This document shows, one piece after another, positions 54,558 through 63,278 of a DNA stretch of 64,000 bases. Source of the stretch: Autumnicola sp041679265 (GTDB taxonomy: Bacteria > Bacteroidota > Bacteroidia > Flavobacteriales > Flavobacteriaceae); contig NZ_JBGFSM010000006.1 of assembly GCF_041679265.1 (NCBI RefSeq), forward strand, positions 124,001 to 188,000. The letters are read 5' to 3'. A program made the position numbers and the translations under genes. Each line of letters begins with the position of its first letter. The stretch's first letter is position 1. The notes below the pieces were generated by a model. That model searched no databases, was not told the DNA's origin, and saw only the letters and a list, made by a program, of their open reading frames with translations.

Positions 54558-56108
54558 CTATTTTTCTTCTACGGTTAAAGCATAGAGAACTTTGTAATAT
54601 TCATCTACAGATTTTTTCCAGGTAAATTTTTGTTTTTTGGCATTGGCAGCAATTTTTTTCCACTCTTTTTTGTCATTAAAATAAAGATCCACGGTTTCAG
54701 AAAACACCTTTACAAATTCCTTGATTTTATCTTCAATTGTGTCGCCTGTAAAGCTAAACCCTGTTTTCCGGTGAATCACGGTATCTTTTAATCCGCCGGT
54801 ATTATGGACTAAGCAGGGCTGCCCATTTCTCATTGCTAACATCTGGCTAATCCCGCAAGGTTCAAAAAGGCTTGGCATAAGGTAGAGATCACACTCCTGG
54901 TAAAGCATATCTATAACACTTTCTGATTGTGCATTGATGAAAATAAAATTTTTATGCTCATAACTTGCTGCTCTAAAGATGGCTTCATATTCTGGCGCGC
55001 CGGTTCCTAACAGGATAAAAATCCCATTAGTCTCGTTAAGTTTTTTCATTAGCTTTGGCAGGAGCTCTGGATCCTGCTGAAAGAAATAAAATTTTTGCTC
55101 GGTCAAACGGGCAATACTGGTACAAATAAAATCTGGTTTGTTCTCCTGAAAGCGGGTTAGTTTTTCACCTGTATGCGCCAGGTAATGCGCCTTATAATCT
55201 TTCTTTTCTTCCTGCAGCCACCTAAACAACCTCCTTATGCATTGCCTGAACAAGATACCCTTTTCAACTTTATTAATGTTGGAATAGTTGGCACCGTTCA
55301 AAATACCGAACAAGCGACCTTCTTTATCTGCCTGTTTTAAATCGTCTTCCAGTCCTTCCCCACCAATAAATTCCGGAGGCCTGCTGGTCTTTAAAATATC
55401 TTCTTTATAAGATGGTGAGACGGTATGCACTGCATCAGCGAAGCGTATGCCAATAGCCATGAGATTAATGCAGTCCTGATATCTTGGATCCTGCAAGTCC
55501 TGGTAATGAAGATCAAGATCGGGAAACCAGTTTTCAACCGAAGAGTAACTTCCGGAAAAAGGGCGAATTCCCTGGATGGCAAGGTTATGAATGGTATAAA
55601 CAAACCGTATGCCTTTAAGCTTCTGGTAAGCTGGATGAAAGCGTCTTAAGAAAAGCACCAGACTGGAATGCCAGTCATGCAGGTGAACAAAATTTACGTT
55701 GCCAAAAGCCTTATTTTTTATGGCTTCAGCAACCGCTGTACAAAAAATAAAGAATTTAACGGCATCTGTAAAATATGGTTCCGTTAAATCGTTATGGTAA
55801 ATATGGGCAATATCGCCAGCCTGAATTTCCGGGTGATGAATTACATAGTGACGTATATTTTCAAATTCCTTTTTTGGTTGAACTTCATAAAGCTCTGCGG
55901 TATAGGGTTCTCCCCTTAAGCGGAAGTTTAGCGCCGTAATAAAGGTGCCTTCAGTATGAAGACGGGAGTAAGAAGGAACCACCACGTGCACCGTATCTCC
56001 CCTTTCTGCAATCTGGCGAGGCACATCCCTCACCACATCTCCCATTCCGCCCGCCTTACATCTGGCAATAGCATCATTTTCTGCAGCTACAAAAAGAAAA
56101 TTGTTCAT
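54558..56108 (-). CDS. glgA: glycogen/starch synthase (GT5)
   Basis: The 516-residue enzyme extends alpha-1,4-glucan from a nucleotide sugar. It shows the GT5 N-terminal motif KAGGMGDVVRDVPRQIAERG (usually KxGGLGDV), FVHLHDWHSSLV, RFVYTIHNLAIQGIRPF and HTVSPSYKEDIL. The C-terminal donor site is LMPSLFEPCGISQMLAMRNGQPCLVHNTGGLKDTV. It is related to GlgA but carries the Bacteroidota-type N-terminus. No other glycogen gene is nearby. Confidence 0.92.
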   Translation of the reverse strand: MNNFLFVAAENDAIARCKAGGMGDVVRDVPRQIAERGDTVHVVVPSYSRLHTEGTFITALNFRLRGEPYTAELYEVQPKKEFENIRHYVIHHPEIQAGDIAHIYHNDLTEPYFTDAVKFFIFCTAVAEAIKNKAFGNVNFVHLHDWHSSLVLFLRRFHPAYQKLKGIRFVYTIHNLAIQGIRPFSGSYSSVENWFPDLDLHYQDLQDPRYQDCINLMAIGIRFADAVHTVSPSYKEDILKTSRPPEFIGGEGLEDDLKQADKEGRLFGILNGANYSNINKVEKGILFRQCIRRLFRWLQEEKKDYKAHYLAHTGEKLTRFQENKPDFICTSIARLTEQKFYFFQQDPELLPKLMKKLNETNGIFILLGTGAPEYEAIFRAASYEHKNFIFINAQSESVIDMLYQECDLYLMPSLFEPCGISQMLAMRNGQPCLVHNTGGLKDTVIHRKTGFSFTGDTIEDKIKEFVKVFSETVDLYFNDKKEWKKIAANAKKQKFTWKKSVDEYYKVLYALTVEEK

Positions 56109-56186
56109 ATAGAACTTAAGATTGGTTAGAAATATAAGTTAATTATTCTATTGTTAACTTTTAACTAAATCTACAGAAATAATCAT

Positions 56187-56215
56187 AAAAAAACCCCTCT
56201 GTTTTAGAGGGGTTT
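56187..56215 (-). terminator. intrinsic terminator of eno
   Basis: A perfect 10-bp stem (aaacccctct at 56191-56200, agaggggttt at 56206-56215) has a 5-base loop. On the minus strand it is followed by a run of seven T, 20 bases after the eno stop codon. Confidence 0.92.
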
Positions 56216-56234
56216 CAATTTTAAGGATTAAAAA

Positions 56235-57524
56235 CTACTTAATCTTAAATGCTTTTTCTTTTGGATAGTAAGCCACATCTCCAAGTTCTTCTTCAATTCT
56301 AAGCAACTGATTGTATTTAGCCATACGATCACTACGCGAAGCAGAACCTGTTTTAATTTGGCCGGTATTTAAAGCAACAGCCAGATCTGCAATGGTGTTA
56401 TCTTCAGTTTCTCCAGAACGGTGAGACATTACTGAAGTATAACCGGCATTGTGAGCCATATTCACGGCCGCAATTGTTTCGGTTAAAGTGCCAATTTGAT
56501 TAACTTTAATAAGAATAGAGTTTGCAATTCCTTCCTTAATTCCTCTTGAAAGACGTTCTACGTTGGTTACATATAAATCATCCCCAACAAGTTGTACTTT
56601 ATCTCCAATTTTATCTGTTAAAGCTTTCCAGCCATCCCAGTCATTTTCATCCATCCCATCTTCAATAGAAATAATTGGATATTTAGAAGAAAGTTCGGCC
56701 AGGTATTCTGCCTGCTCCTGGCTGCTTCTTACCTTTCCTTTATCTCCTTCAAATTTGGCATAGTTATACTTCCCGTCTTCGTAGAATTCAGCTGAAGCAC
56801 AATCCAAAGCGATCATCACCTCGTCACCACCTTTATAACCTGCTTTTTCTATGGCTTTCAGAATAGTATCCAGGGCATCTTCAGTTCCTTCTAAAGTTGG
56901 AGCAAAGCCACCTTCATCTCCCACAGCCGTACTAAGGCCACGATCATGCAATACTTTTTTAAGGTTATGGAAAATTTCAGTTCCCATTTTTAAAGCATGG
57001 GAGAAATTTTTAGCTTTTACAGGCATAATCATAAATTCCTGAAAAGCGATTGGCGCATCACTATGAGAGCCACCATTAATAATATTCATCATAGGAACCG
57101 GAAGCGTGTTGGCACTAACTCCACCAACGTAACGGTAAAGCGGAAGCCCAAGCTCATTTGCCGCAGCCTTTGCCGCAGCAAGGGAAACCCCAAGAATGGC
57201 ATTTGCCCCAAGATTGGATTTGTTTGGCGTACCATCAAGATCTATCATGGCCTGGTCTATTAGATTTTGTTCAAATACAGAATATCCAAGCAATTTTTCA
57301 GAAATGGCTTTGTTTACATTTTCAACCGCCTGGCTAACTCCTTTTCCCATAAAATCTTTACCCCCGTCGCGAAGTTCAACTGCCTCGTGCTCTCCAGTTG
57401 AAGCCCCGGATGGAACGGCTGCCCTTCCAAGAATTCCGTTTTCTGTAATTACGTCTACTTCTACCGTTGGATTTCCTCTTGAGTCAAAAATCTGACGGGC
57501 ATGAATATCTATTATCACACTCAT
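56235..57524 (-). CDS. eno: enolase
   Basis: Enolase converts 2-phosphoglycerate to phosphoenolpyruvate in glycolysis. Motifs are ARQIFDSRGNPTVEVDV at the start, GANAILGVSLA, PMMNIINGGSHSDAP, GDEGGFAP, the metal site SIEDGMDENDWDGW and GDDLYVTN, and the signature ILIKVNQIGTLTET followed by SHRSGETEDN. The length of 429 residues is normal. Confidence 0.98.
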   Translation of the reverse strand: MSVIIDIHARQIFDSRGNPTVEVDVITENGILGRAAVPSGASTGEHEAVELRDGGKDFMGKGVSQAVENVNKAISEKLLGYSVFEQNLIDQAMIDLDGTPNKSNLGANAILGVSLAAAKAAANELGLPLYRYVGGVSANTLPVPMMNIINGGSHSDAPIAFQEFMIMPVKAKNFSHALKMGTEIFHNLKKVLHDRGLSTAVGDEGGFAPTLEGTEDALDTILKAIEKAGYKGGDEVMIALDCASAEFYEDGKYNYAKFEGDKGKVRSSQEQAEYLAELSSKYPIISIEDGMDENDWDGWKALTDKIGDKVQLVGDDLYVTNVERLSRGIKEGIANSILIKVNQIGTLTETIAAVNMAHNAGYTSVMSHRSGETEDNTIADLAVALNTGQIKTGSASRSDRMAKYNQLLRIEEELGDVAYYPKEKAFKIK

Positions 57525-57665
57525 AATTTTATTTTAAATTGGTTAATTTATTTCTTTGCAAGATACAAATTGAGTGCTAAAAATGCGAGTAAATGCCGCA
57601 GTAATAAAGAATTGGCAACATCTTTTTACTTAATCGTTTTCGGAAATAGAGACTATTAATGGGAA

Positions 57666-57690
57666 GGCCGGAATAGAAAATATTCCGGCC
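57666..57690 (-). terminator. hairpin downstream of the small barrel-protein gene
   Basis: A perfect 10-bp stem (ggccggaata at 57666-57675, tattccggcc at 57681-57690) with a 5-base loop lies 48 bases after the stop of the gene at 57738. It lacks a strong T-run, so termination is plausible but not certain. Confidence 0.5.
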
Positions 57691-57737
57691 ATATAAAATT
57701 TTATAGCAATAAATTCAACTCAGTTTTTCTGCAAAAC

Positions 57738-58265
57738 TTAGTCTCTACCCAACTTGAAACCAAGTTGAATATCTATTAACGGGGCAATGTAAGAATCGTA
57801 TTCATCAAAAGCATACCCCAGACCAAGATTGAGGTTAAGCTTAAAATTACTGTTATACACCCTTTGCAATCCCCAGGCAGGGCCTATAAGAACAGTATAA
57901 TCGCTTAAAAGTTCCAAATCCCCAAACAGCGGATCTCCTACGGAAAGCATTCCGACACCGGCAATGTAGTTCGCGCTGTTTTCAGAAGTTTTCTTTCCCT
58001 TTCGCTGTCTTTTTTTAAAATTGTAATAATATCTATACTGGCCAGTTAACTGTGGGTAAACACCAAATTGAGCTTCATCCTGAAAACTGGAATTTCGATA
58101 AGCGAATCCAAAACCCAGCATACCATCTATCGTGGCATTATCAGATACAGAGACTTCATATTCTGCTGAAGGAATTAAAAAGTTTATCGAAAATTGATCA
58201 TTTGTGGTTTGCGCCTTGGCGTTAAGCCCCAGGAAAAGGATGGTGAGAAGTAGTAGTTTTTTCAT
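57738..58265 (-). CDS. putative outer-membrane beta-barrel protein, 175 aa
   Basis: A signal peptide (MKKLLLLTILFLGLNAKAQ) is followed by amphipathic strands typical of small barrels: FSINFLIPSAEYEVSV, GMLGFGFAYRNS, QLTGQYRYYYNF, LNLNLGLGYAFDEYDSYIA and PLIDIQLGFKLGRD at the end. A Lys/Arg-rich loop (KKRQRKGKKTSE) interrupts the middle. The function is unknown. It sits between eno and carA on the same strand, probably as a separate unit because hairpins flank it. Confidence 0.75.
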   Translation of the reverse strand: MKKLLLLTILFLGLNAKAQTTNDQFSINFLIPSAEYEVSVSDNATIDGMLGFGFAYRNSSFQDEAQFGVYPQLTGQYRYYYNFKKRQRKGKKTSENSANYIAGVGMLSVGDPLFGDLELLSDYTVLIGPAWGLQRVYNSNFKLNLNLGLGYAFDEYDSYIAPLIDIQLGFKLGRD

Positions 58266-58345
58266 TGAATGAGATTAATTTTTAAAACGGTAAAGCTAGA
58301 ATATTATGCAGGAATCACAAATATCTATTTTCGCTGAAAGCGTTA

Positions 58346-58383
58346 AAAAGAAAGAGCCGGAATTAAGGTAAGTTCCGGCTCTT
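58346..58383 (-). terminator. intrinsic terminator of carA
   Basis: An 11-bp stem (aagagccggaa at 58352-58362, ttccggctctt at 58373-58383) with a 10-base loop lies 19 bases after the carA stop. On the minus strand it is followed by a T-rich tract. Confidence 0.88.
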
Positions 58384-58402
58384 AAATTATAATTATTACT
58401 TC

Positions 58403-59515
58403 TTAGGCTTTCACATGCTGCAGTCGCTGCATGAATTCATCAAATAAGTAATGTGCGTCATTTGGCCCCGGGCTTGCTTCGGGATGATATTGAACCGAAA
58501 AGCAATTCTTATTTTTCATCTTTAATCCTGCCACAGTACGATCATTTAAATGGGTGTGAGTAACTTCCACTTCAGGATGCGCTTCAGTTTCTTCCTTATT
58601 CACAGAAAACCCATGATTTTGAGAGGTTATTTCGCCTTTCCCGGTTTGCAGGTTGATTATTGGATGATTGATCCCGCGATGACCCTGGTGCATTTTATAG
58701 GTACCAATTCCATTAGCCAGCGCAATAATCTGATGCCCAAGACAAATACCAAAGAGAGGCTTATCTTCAGCCATAATATCTTTTGCCACCTGTATGGCAT
58801 TTTCCAGCGGCTGCGGATCGCCCGGCCCATTGGAAAGTAAATAACCATCTGGTGCCCATTCTTTCATTTCAGCATAGGTGGCATTATAAGGAAAAACCTT
58901 GCAATATACATCCCTGTTTGCGAGATGTTTAATAATGCTTCTTTTTACCCCCACATCTAAAACAGCAACTTTGTATGAAGCATCCTCCTTTCCAAAGAAA
59001 TAAGGCTCTTTTGTGGAAACTTTTGAAGCGAGTTCAAGGCCATTCATATCCGGCACTTCAGCTAACTGCTTTTTAAGGCCTTCCACATTATCCACATCTG
59101 TTGAAATGATGGCATTCATGGCCCCGTTTTCCCTGATGTATGTTACCAAAGCACGGGTATCTACATCAGAAATAGCAAAGAGATCACTCTTATCCAGAAA
59201 ATCTTTTAAAGGCATATCTGCAGCAGGACGGGAATGGTAATAACTAAAGTTTTTACAAACCAGGCCAGAGATTTGTGCCGTATCGGCTTCTTCTTCGTTC
59301 TCATTGGTACCGTAATTGCCAATATGGGCATTGGTGGTTACCATGATCTGGCCAAAATAAGATGGATCTGTAAAGATTTCCTGATACCCGGTCATGCCGG
59401 TATTAAAACATACTTCACCCACCGCGCTTCCTTCTTTGTCTCCCACAGCCTTTCCATGAAATATTGTTCCGTCTGCCAGTAAAATAATCGCTTTTTTTCT
59501 TGTTTGGTACTTCAT
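58403..59515 (-). CDS. carA: carbamoyl phosphate synthetase small subunit CarA
   Basis: CarA is the glutaminase subunit that feeds ammonia to CarB for arginine and pyrimidine synthesis. The N-terminal domain begins KAIILLADGTIFHGKAVG and contains FNTGMTGYQEIFTDPSY. The class I amidotransferase domain has the catalytic Cys in GICLGHQIIALA and the His/Glu in VQYHPEASPGP. The length of 370 residues is normal. carB is not in the window. Confidence 0.97.
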   Translation of the reverse strand: MKYQTRKKAIILLADGTIFHGKAVGDKEGSAVGEVCFNTGMTGYQEIFTDPSYFGQIMVTTNAHIGNYGTNENEEEADTAQISGLVCKNFSYYHSRPAADMPLKDFLDKSDLFAISDVDTRALVTYIRENGAMNAIISTDVDNVEGLKKQLAEVPDMNGLELASKVSTKEPYFFGKEDASYKVAVLDVGVKRSIIKHLANRDVYCKVFPYNATYAEMKEWAPDGYLLSNGPGDPQPLENAIQVAKDIMAEDKPLFGICLGHQIIALANGIGTYKMHQGHRGINHPIINLQTGKGEITSQNHGFSVNKEETEAHPEVEVTHTHLNDRTVAGLKMKNKNCFSVQYHPEASPGPNDAHYLFDEFMQRLQHVKA

Positions 59516-59590
59516 CGTTGATCCTGCTTAACTGTTTTGTTGTGTTGTTGTTTATAATTGAGCTTCGTAAAAACTAAGATACTATTATAT

Positions 59591-59625
59591 AAAAAAAAGG
59601 ATAAACTCACAGAGCTTATCCTTTT
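59591..59625 (-). terminator. intrinsic terminator of the ribosomal operon (after rplQ)
   Basis: A 10-bp stem (aaaaggataa at 59595-59604, ttatcctttt at 59616-59625) with an 11-base loop is followed on the minus strand by a run of eight T. It lies 32 bases after the rplQ stop codon. Confidence 0.88.
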
Positions 59626-59657
59626 CTAAAATTATCGATGATTCAAAAGATTCATTT

Positions 59658-60185
59658 CTACTCCTCCTTTTTATCTTCTTTATTTTCAGACTTTTTTTCT
59701 TCAGGCTTATTGTCCTGAGGCTTTGTTTCTGCCTGTGGCGTTTCTTCTGAAGAAGAGGTGGTAACTTTCTTTCTACCTGCTCTACGAGTAGATTTCTTTT
59801 TCTCCGGCTTATCAAGGTTGTAAGTTTCATTATAATCTACAAGCTCTATCATTGCCATATCTGCATTATCCCCAAGCCTATTTCCTAGTTTGATAATCCT
59901 GGTGTAGCCGCCGGGCCGATCTCCTACCTTTGGTGCTACCTCACGAAACAATTCACTTACAGATTCTTTACTGCGAAGTTTACTAAAGACCAACCTGCGG
60001 TTGTGGGTAGTATCTTCTTTGGACTTTGTAACTAGAGGTTCCACAAATACCCTAAGCGCTTTGGCCTTAGCTACAGTGGTATTAATACGTTTATGCTCAA
60101 TTAGGGAGCACGCCATATTCGCCAACATAGACTTGCGATGCGCAGTTTTTCTTCCTAAATGATTTATTTTTTTTCCGTGTCTCAT
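59658..60185 (-). CDS. rplQ: 50S ribosomal protein L17 with charged C-terminal extension
   Basis: The conserved L17 core covers about residues 1-120 (MRHGKKINHLGRKTAHRKSMLANMACSLI ... GDRPGGYTRIIKLGNRLGDNADMAMIELV). About 50 further residues are rich in Lys, Glu, Ser and Gln (KKSTRRAGRKKVTTSSSEE ... NKEDKKEE) and absent from E. coli L17. It is the last gene of the operon. Confidence 0.97.
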   Translation of the reverse strand: MRHGKKINHLGRKTAHRKSMLANMACSLIEHKRINTTVAKAKALRVFVEPLVTKSKEDTTHNRRLVFSKLRSKESVSELFREVAPKVGDRPGGYTRIIKLGNRLGDNADMAMIELVDYNETYNLDKPEKKKSTRRAGRKKVTTSSSEETPQAETKPQDNKPEEKKSENKEDKKEE

Positions 60186-60224
60186 TACTATTCTCTTTTA
60201 GACCTAGAATTCATAAAAAATGAA

Positions 60225-61217
60225 CTAGTCTTTATCTAATTTATATTTTGAAAGGTCCATACCAAAATTCAATCCTTTGTTATTCACAAGTTCCTCCAGC
60301 TCGGTCAAAGACTTTTTACCGAAGTTTCTGAATTTCATAAGATCATTCTTGTTATACGAAACAAGGTCTCCAAGGGTATCTACCTCTGCCGCTTTTAAAC
60401 AATTTAATGCTCTTACTGAAAGGTCCATATCTACCAGTTTGGTTTTCAATAATTGTCTCATGTGAAGGGATTCCTCATCATAAGTTTCAGTTTGAGCGAT
60501 TTCATCAGCTTCCAGGGTTATGCGTTCATCAGAGAACAACATAAAGTGATGAATTAAAGTCTTGGCAGCTTCAGTTAAAGCATCTTTAGGGTGAATAGAG
60601 CCATCGCTAATAATTTCAAATACCAGCTTTTCGTAGTCGGTTTTTTGCTCTACACGATAGTTTTCAATACTATATTTTACATTTTTAATAGGAGTGTAAA
60701 TAGAATCTGTAAAAATAGTACCTAAAGGCGCATTAGACTTTTTATTTTCTTCAGCCGGAACATAACCCCTACCTTTTTCGATAGTGATTTCCATATTAAT
60801 GTTCACTTTTTTGTCCAGGTGACAAATTACCAGATCTGGATTAAGCACCTGGAATCCTGATATAAACTTCTGGAAATGACCGGCAGTAAGTTGATCTTCA
60901 CCGGAAACAGAAATGGTAACGGCTTCGTTATCTATTTCATCAATTTGCCTCTTAAACCTGACTTGCTTCAGATTTAGTATAATTTCTGTTACATCTTCCA
61001 CCACTCCCGGGATGGTAGAGAATTCGTGCTCAACACCTTCAATACGAACTGAAGTGATCGCGAATCCTTCTAATGAAGATAACAGCACTCTTCTTAAAGC
61101 GTTACCAACGGTTAATCCATAACCAGGTTCCAAAGGGCGAAATTCAAATTTCCCTTCGAAATCTGTTGAATCAATCATTATAACTTTATCGGGCTTCTGA
61201 AAATTTAGTATTGCCAT
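60225..61217 (-). CDS. rpoA: DNA-directed RNA polymerase subunit alpha
   Basis: The 330-residue alpha subunit has an N-terminal dimerisation domain (FEFRPLEPGYGLTVGNALRRVLLSSLEG, GVVEDVTEIILNLKQV) and a linker. The C-terminal domain (LVDMDLSVRALNCLKAAEVDTLGDLVSYNKNDLMKFRNFGKKSLTELEELV) contacts DNA and activators. It lies between rpsD and rplQ, as in other alpha operons. Confidence 0.98.
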   Translation of the reverse strand: MAILNFQKPDKVIMIDSTDFEGKFEFRPLEPGYGLTVGNALRRVLLSSLEGFAITSVRIEGVEHEFSTIPGVVEDVTEIILNLKQVRFKRQIDEIDNEAVTISVSGEDQLTAGHFQKFISGFQVLNPDLVICHLDKKVNINMEITIEKGRGYVPAEENKKSNAPLGTIFTDSIYTPIKNVKYSIENYRVEQKTDYEKLVFEIISDGSIHPKDALTEAAKTLIHHFMLFSDERITLEADEIAQTETYDEESLHMRQLLKTKLVDMDLSVRALNCLKAAEVDTLGDLVSYNKNDLMKFRNFGKKSLTELEELVNNKGLNFGMDLSKYKLDKD

Positions 61218-61237
61218 ATTACGACTTCTGTGAATTA

Positions 61238-61843
61238 TTATTTCGAATATAATTCGACGATGAATTGTTCATTTATATTTTCCGGAATCTGGACCCTACC
61301 TGGTACAGACACGAAAGTTCCTTCTTTGGTCTCATTATTCCAGGTAATCCATTCGTAAACACTGCTGGAGTTAGCAAGTGAATCTTGAATTGCCTGAAGC
61401 GATTTAGACTTTTCTCTTACGCTTACAACATCTCCCGCCTTCAATTGGTAAGAAGGAATATTAACTAATTCCCCATTTACGGTAATGTGCCTGTGAGACA
61501 CTAATTGTCTTGCAGCCCTTCTGGAAGGCGCAACACCCATTCTAAATACCACGTTATCCAAACGTGATTCACATAATTGTAAAAGCACTTCCCCGGTAAT
61601 TCCCGTAGATCTTGTTGCTTTTTCAAACATGTTTCTGAACTGGCGTTCAAGAATACCATAGGTATACTTGGCTTTTTGCTTCTCCATAAGCTGGATAGCA
61701 TATTCAGATTTTTTCCCGCGACGACGGTTGTTACCGTGCTGTCCAGGAGGATAATTTCTTTTTTCAAAAGATTTGTCATCTCCGAAAATAGCTTCACCGA
61801 ATTTCCGGGCTATTTTAGTCTTTGGACCAGTATATCTTGCCAT
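61238..61843 (-). CDS. rpsD: 30S ribosomal protein S4 (zinc-free form)
   Basis: S4 nucleates 30S assembly and binds 16S rRNA. The 201-residue protein has the S4 RNA-binding domain (ESRLDNVVFRMGVAPSRRAARQLVSHRHITVNG). The N-terminal part (YTGPKTKIARKFGEAIFGDDKSF...) has none of the four cysteines of the zinc-binding form. Confidence 0.97.
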   Translation of the reverse strand: MARYTGPKTKIARKFGEAIFGDDKSFEKRNYPPGQHGNNRRRGKKSEYAIQLMEKQKAKYTYGILERQFRNMFEKATRSTGITGEVLLQLCESRLDNVVFRMGVAPSRRAARQLVSHRHITVNGELVNIPSYQLKAGDVVSVREKSKSLQAIQDSLANSSSVYEWITWNNETKEGTFVSVPGRVQIPENINEQFIVELYSK

Positions 61844-61934
61844 TAAAATTGTAATTTATAAGAAAGGGATTATGAATTAAGGTCGCTTTCCTTCGATAAT
61901 CGTAATATCCTTCCCTGTTATTTATACTAATTAA

Positions 61935-62330
61935 TTAAACTCTACGTCTTTTAGGAGGACGACATCCATTATGTGGAAGTGGAGTAACATCTACGATCTC
62001 GGTTACTTCAATTCCGCTGTTATGAATTGAACGGATAGCAGATTCTCTGCCGTTTCCAGGTCCTTTCACATATACTTTTACTTTACGTAAACCAGCCTCG
62101 TGAGCCACTTTAGAAGCATCTTCTGCCGCTAATTGTGCTGCGTAAGGAGTATTTTTTTTAGAACCCCTGAAGCCCATTTTTCCAGCTGAAGACCAGGACA
62201 CCACATCTCCTTTTTTATTTGTTAAAGAAATGATGATGTTATTGAAAGAAGCAGTAACATGAGCCTCTCCATTAGCCTCAACGTTAACTTTACGTTTCTT
62301 CTGAACAGTTTTTTTAGTTGCCTTTGCCAT
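61935..62330 (-). CDS. rpsK: 30S ribosomal protein S11
   Basis: The 131-residue platform protein of the small subunit contains EAHVTASFNNIIISLTNKKGDVVSWSSAGKMGFRGSKKNTPYAAQLAAE and the C-terminal signature TPLPHNGCRPPKRRRV. It lies 8 bases after rpsM. Confidence 0.98.
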   Translation of the reverse strand: MAKATKKTVQKKRKVNVEANGEAHVTASFNNIIISLTNKKGDVVSWSSAGKMGFRGSKKNTPYAAQLAAEDASKVAHEAGLRKVKVYVKGPGNGRESAIRSIHNSGIEVTEIVDVTPLPHNGCRPPKRRRV

Positions 62331-62338
62331 ATTACTTA

Positions 62339-62713
62339 CTATTTAGTTGCTTTTTTCTTATTAGCAACTGTTTTTCTTCTACCTTTTCTGGTTCTTGAGT
62401 TGTTTTTGGTTCTTTGACCTCTTAAAGGCAAACCAGATCTATGCCTGATGCCTCTGTAACATCCAATATCCATTAGACGTTTGATACTCAATTGAACCTC
62501 AGTACGTAATTCTCCTTCGATTGTATAATTACCTACAGCTTCACGAATACGGCCAATTTCATCATCGTCCCAATCGGAAACCTTTTTACTCTCATCTACT
62601 TTGGCGTCTTTCAGGATGCTTTGAGCCCTGCTTTTGCCAATTCCGAAGATATAGGTCAATGCTATAACTCCTCGCTTTTGTTTAGGTATATCAACCCCTG
62701 CAATTCTTGCCAT
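62339..62713 (-). CDS. rpsM: 30S ribosomal protein S13
   Basis: The 124-residue head protein begins ARIAGVDIPKQKRGVIALTYIFGIGKSRAQSIL. It carries GCYRGIRHRSGLPLRGQRTKNNSRTRKG and ends in a Lys-rich tail. It follows rpmJ by 2 bases. Confidence 0.98.
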   Translation of the reverse strand: MARIAGVDIPKQKRGVIALTYIFGIGKSRAQSILKDAKVDESKKVSDWDDDEIGRIREAVGNYTIEGELRTEVQLSIKRLMDIGCYRGIRHRSGLPLRGQRTKNNSRTRKGRRKTVANKKKATK

Positions 62714-62715
62714 AA

Positions 62716-62832
62716 TTAGCCTTGTCTTTGTTTAAATCTAGGATTCTTTTTGTTAATTACGTAAAGGCGCCCTTTTCTGCGTACAATCTTGCAGTCGGCA
62801 CTTCTCTTTTTTATTGATGCTCTAACTTTCAT
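62716..62832 (-). CDS. rpmJ: 50S ribosomal protein L36 (zinc-free form), 38 aa
   Basis: Reading the minus strand from the ATG at 62832 gives MKVRASIKKRSADCKIVRRK followed by GRLYVINKKNPRFKQRQG and a TAA. This is L36. The zinc-binding form has three cysteines and a histidine; here only one Cys remains, so it should not bind zinc. It lies between infA and rpsM, and a -7 box and a small hairpin precede it. Confidence 0.95.
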   Translation of the reverse strand: MKVRASIKKRSADCKIVRRKGRLYVINKKNPRFKQRQG

Positions 62833-62914
62833 CTCTTCAGTTTTTTATGTTTACCGGACATAAAATCGAAACTCTATATCCAATATGTTCGGCTACATAA
62901 TTTTTTTCAGGTTG

Positions 62915-62922
62915 CAAAAGTA
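62915..62922 (-). promoter_or_regulatory. -7 box TACTTTTG upstream of rpmJ
   Basis: An exact TAnnTTTG match on the minus strand lies 82 bases before rpmJ, within the 124-base infA-rpmJ gap. It suggests an internal promoter for rpmJ-rpsM-rpsK-rpsD-rpoA-rplQ. A 7-bp hairpin (tttatgt / acataaa, about 62844-62864) lies in the resulting leader. Confidence 0.5.
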
Positions 62923-62956
62923 CTGAAAATTTATTAAATAGCTAAAAAATTTGAGT

Positions 62957-63172
62957 TTAGTATCTGTAGGTTATTCGAGCCTTAGTTAAATCATAAGGGC
63001 TCATTTCCAGTTTTACCTTATCTCCGGGCAGTAATTTAATGTAATGCATACGCATTTTCCCAGAGATATGTGCAGTCACCACGTGACCATTTTCTAATTC
63101 TACCCGGAACATCGCATTGGATAATGCTTCAATTATAGTTCCATCCTGTTCAATTGCCGGTTGTTTTGCCAT
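62957..63172 (-). CDS. infA: translation initiation factor IF-1
   Basis: The 71-residue S1-like OB-fold protein (AKQPAIEQDGTIIEALSNAMFRVELENGHVVTAHISGKMRMHYIKLLPGDKVKLEMSPYDLTKARITYRY, read in pieces) binds the ribosomal A-site during initiation. It is located between secY and rpmJ, the usual arrangement. Confidence 0.97.
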   Translation of the reverse strand: MAKQPAIEQDGTIIEALSNAMFRVELENGHVVTAHISGKMRMHYIKLLPGDKVKLEMSPYDLTKARITYRY

Positions 63173-63278
63173 ATTTGGTTTCTAGTTTATAGTTGTTAGT
63201 TCGTAGTTTTAGATCTTCATTATCCGCATCACATCAAATGCACTTCTAATGACTAAATACTAACTACTACTCTCTAAT

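Noticed and set aside
57545..57580. TATCTTGC near-match to a -7 box upstream of eno
   Set aside because: It deviates from TAnnTTTG at the most conserved end, so I did not list it as a promoter.
59585..59830. 81-codon minus-strand frame overlapping the rplQ 3' end
   Set aside because: It is the rplQ extension read in another frame, Lys/Arg-rich because of A-rich codons, and it runs through the operon terminator.
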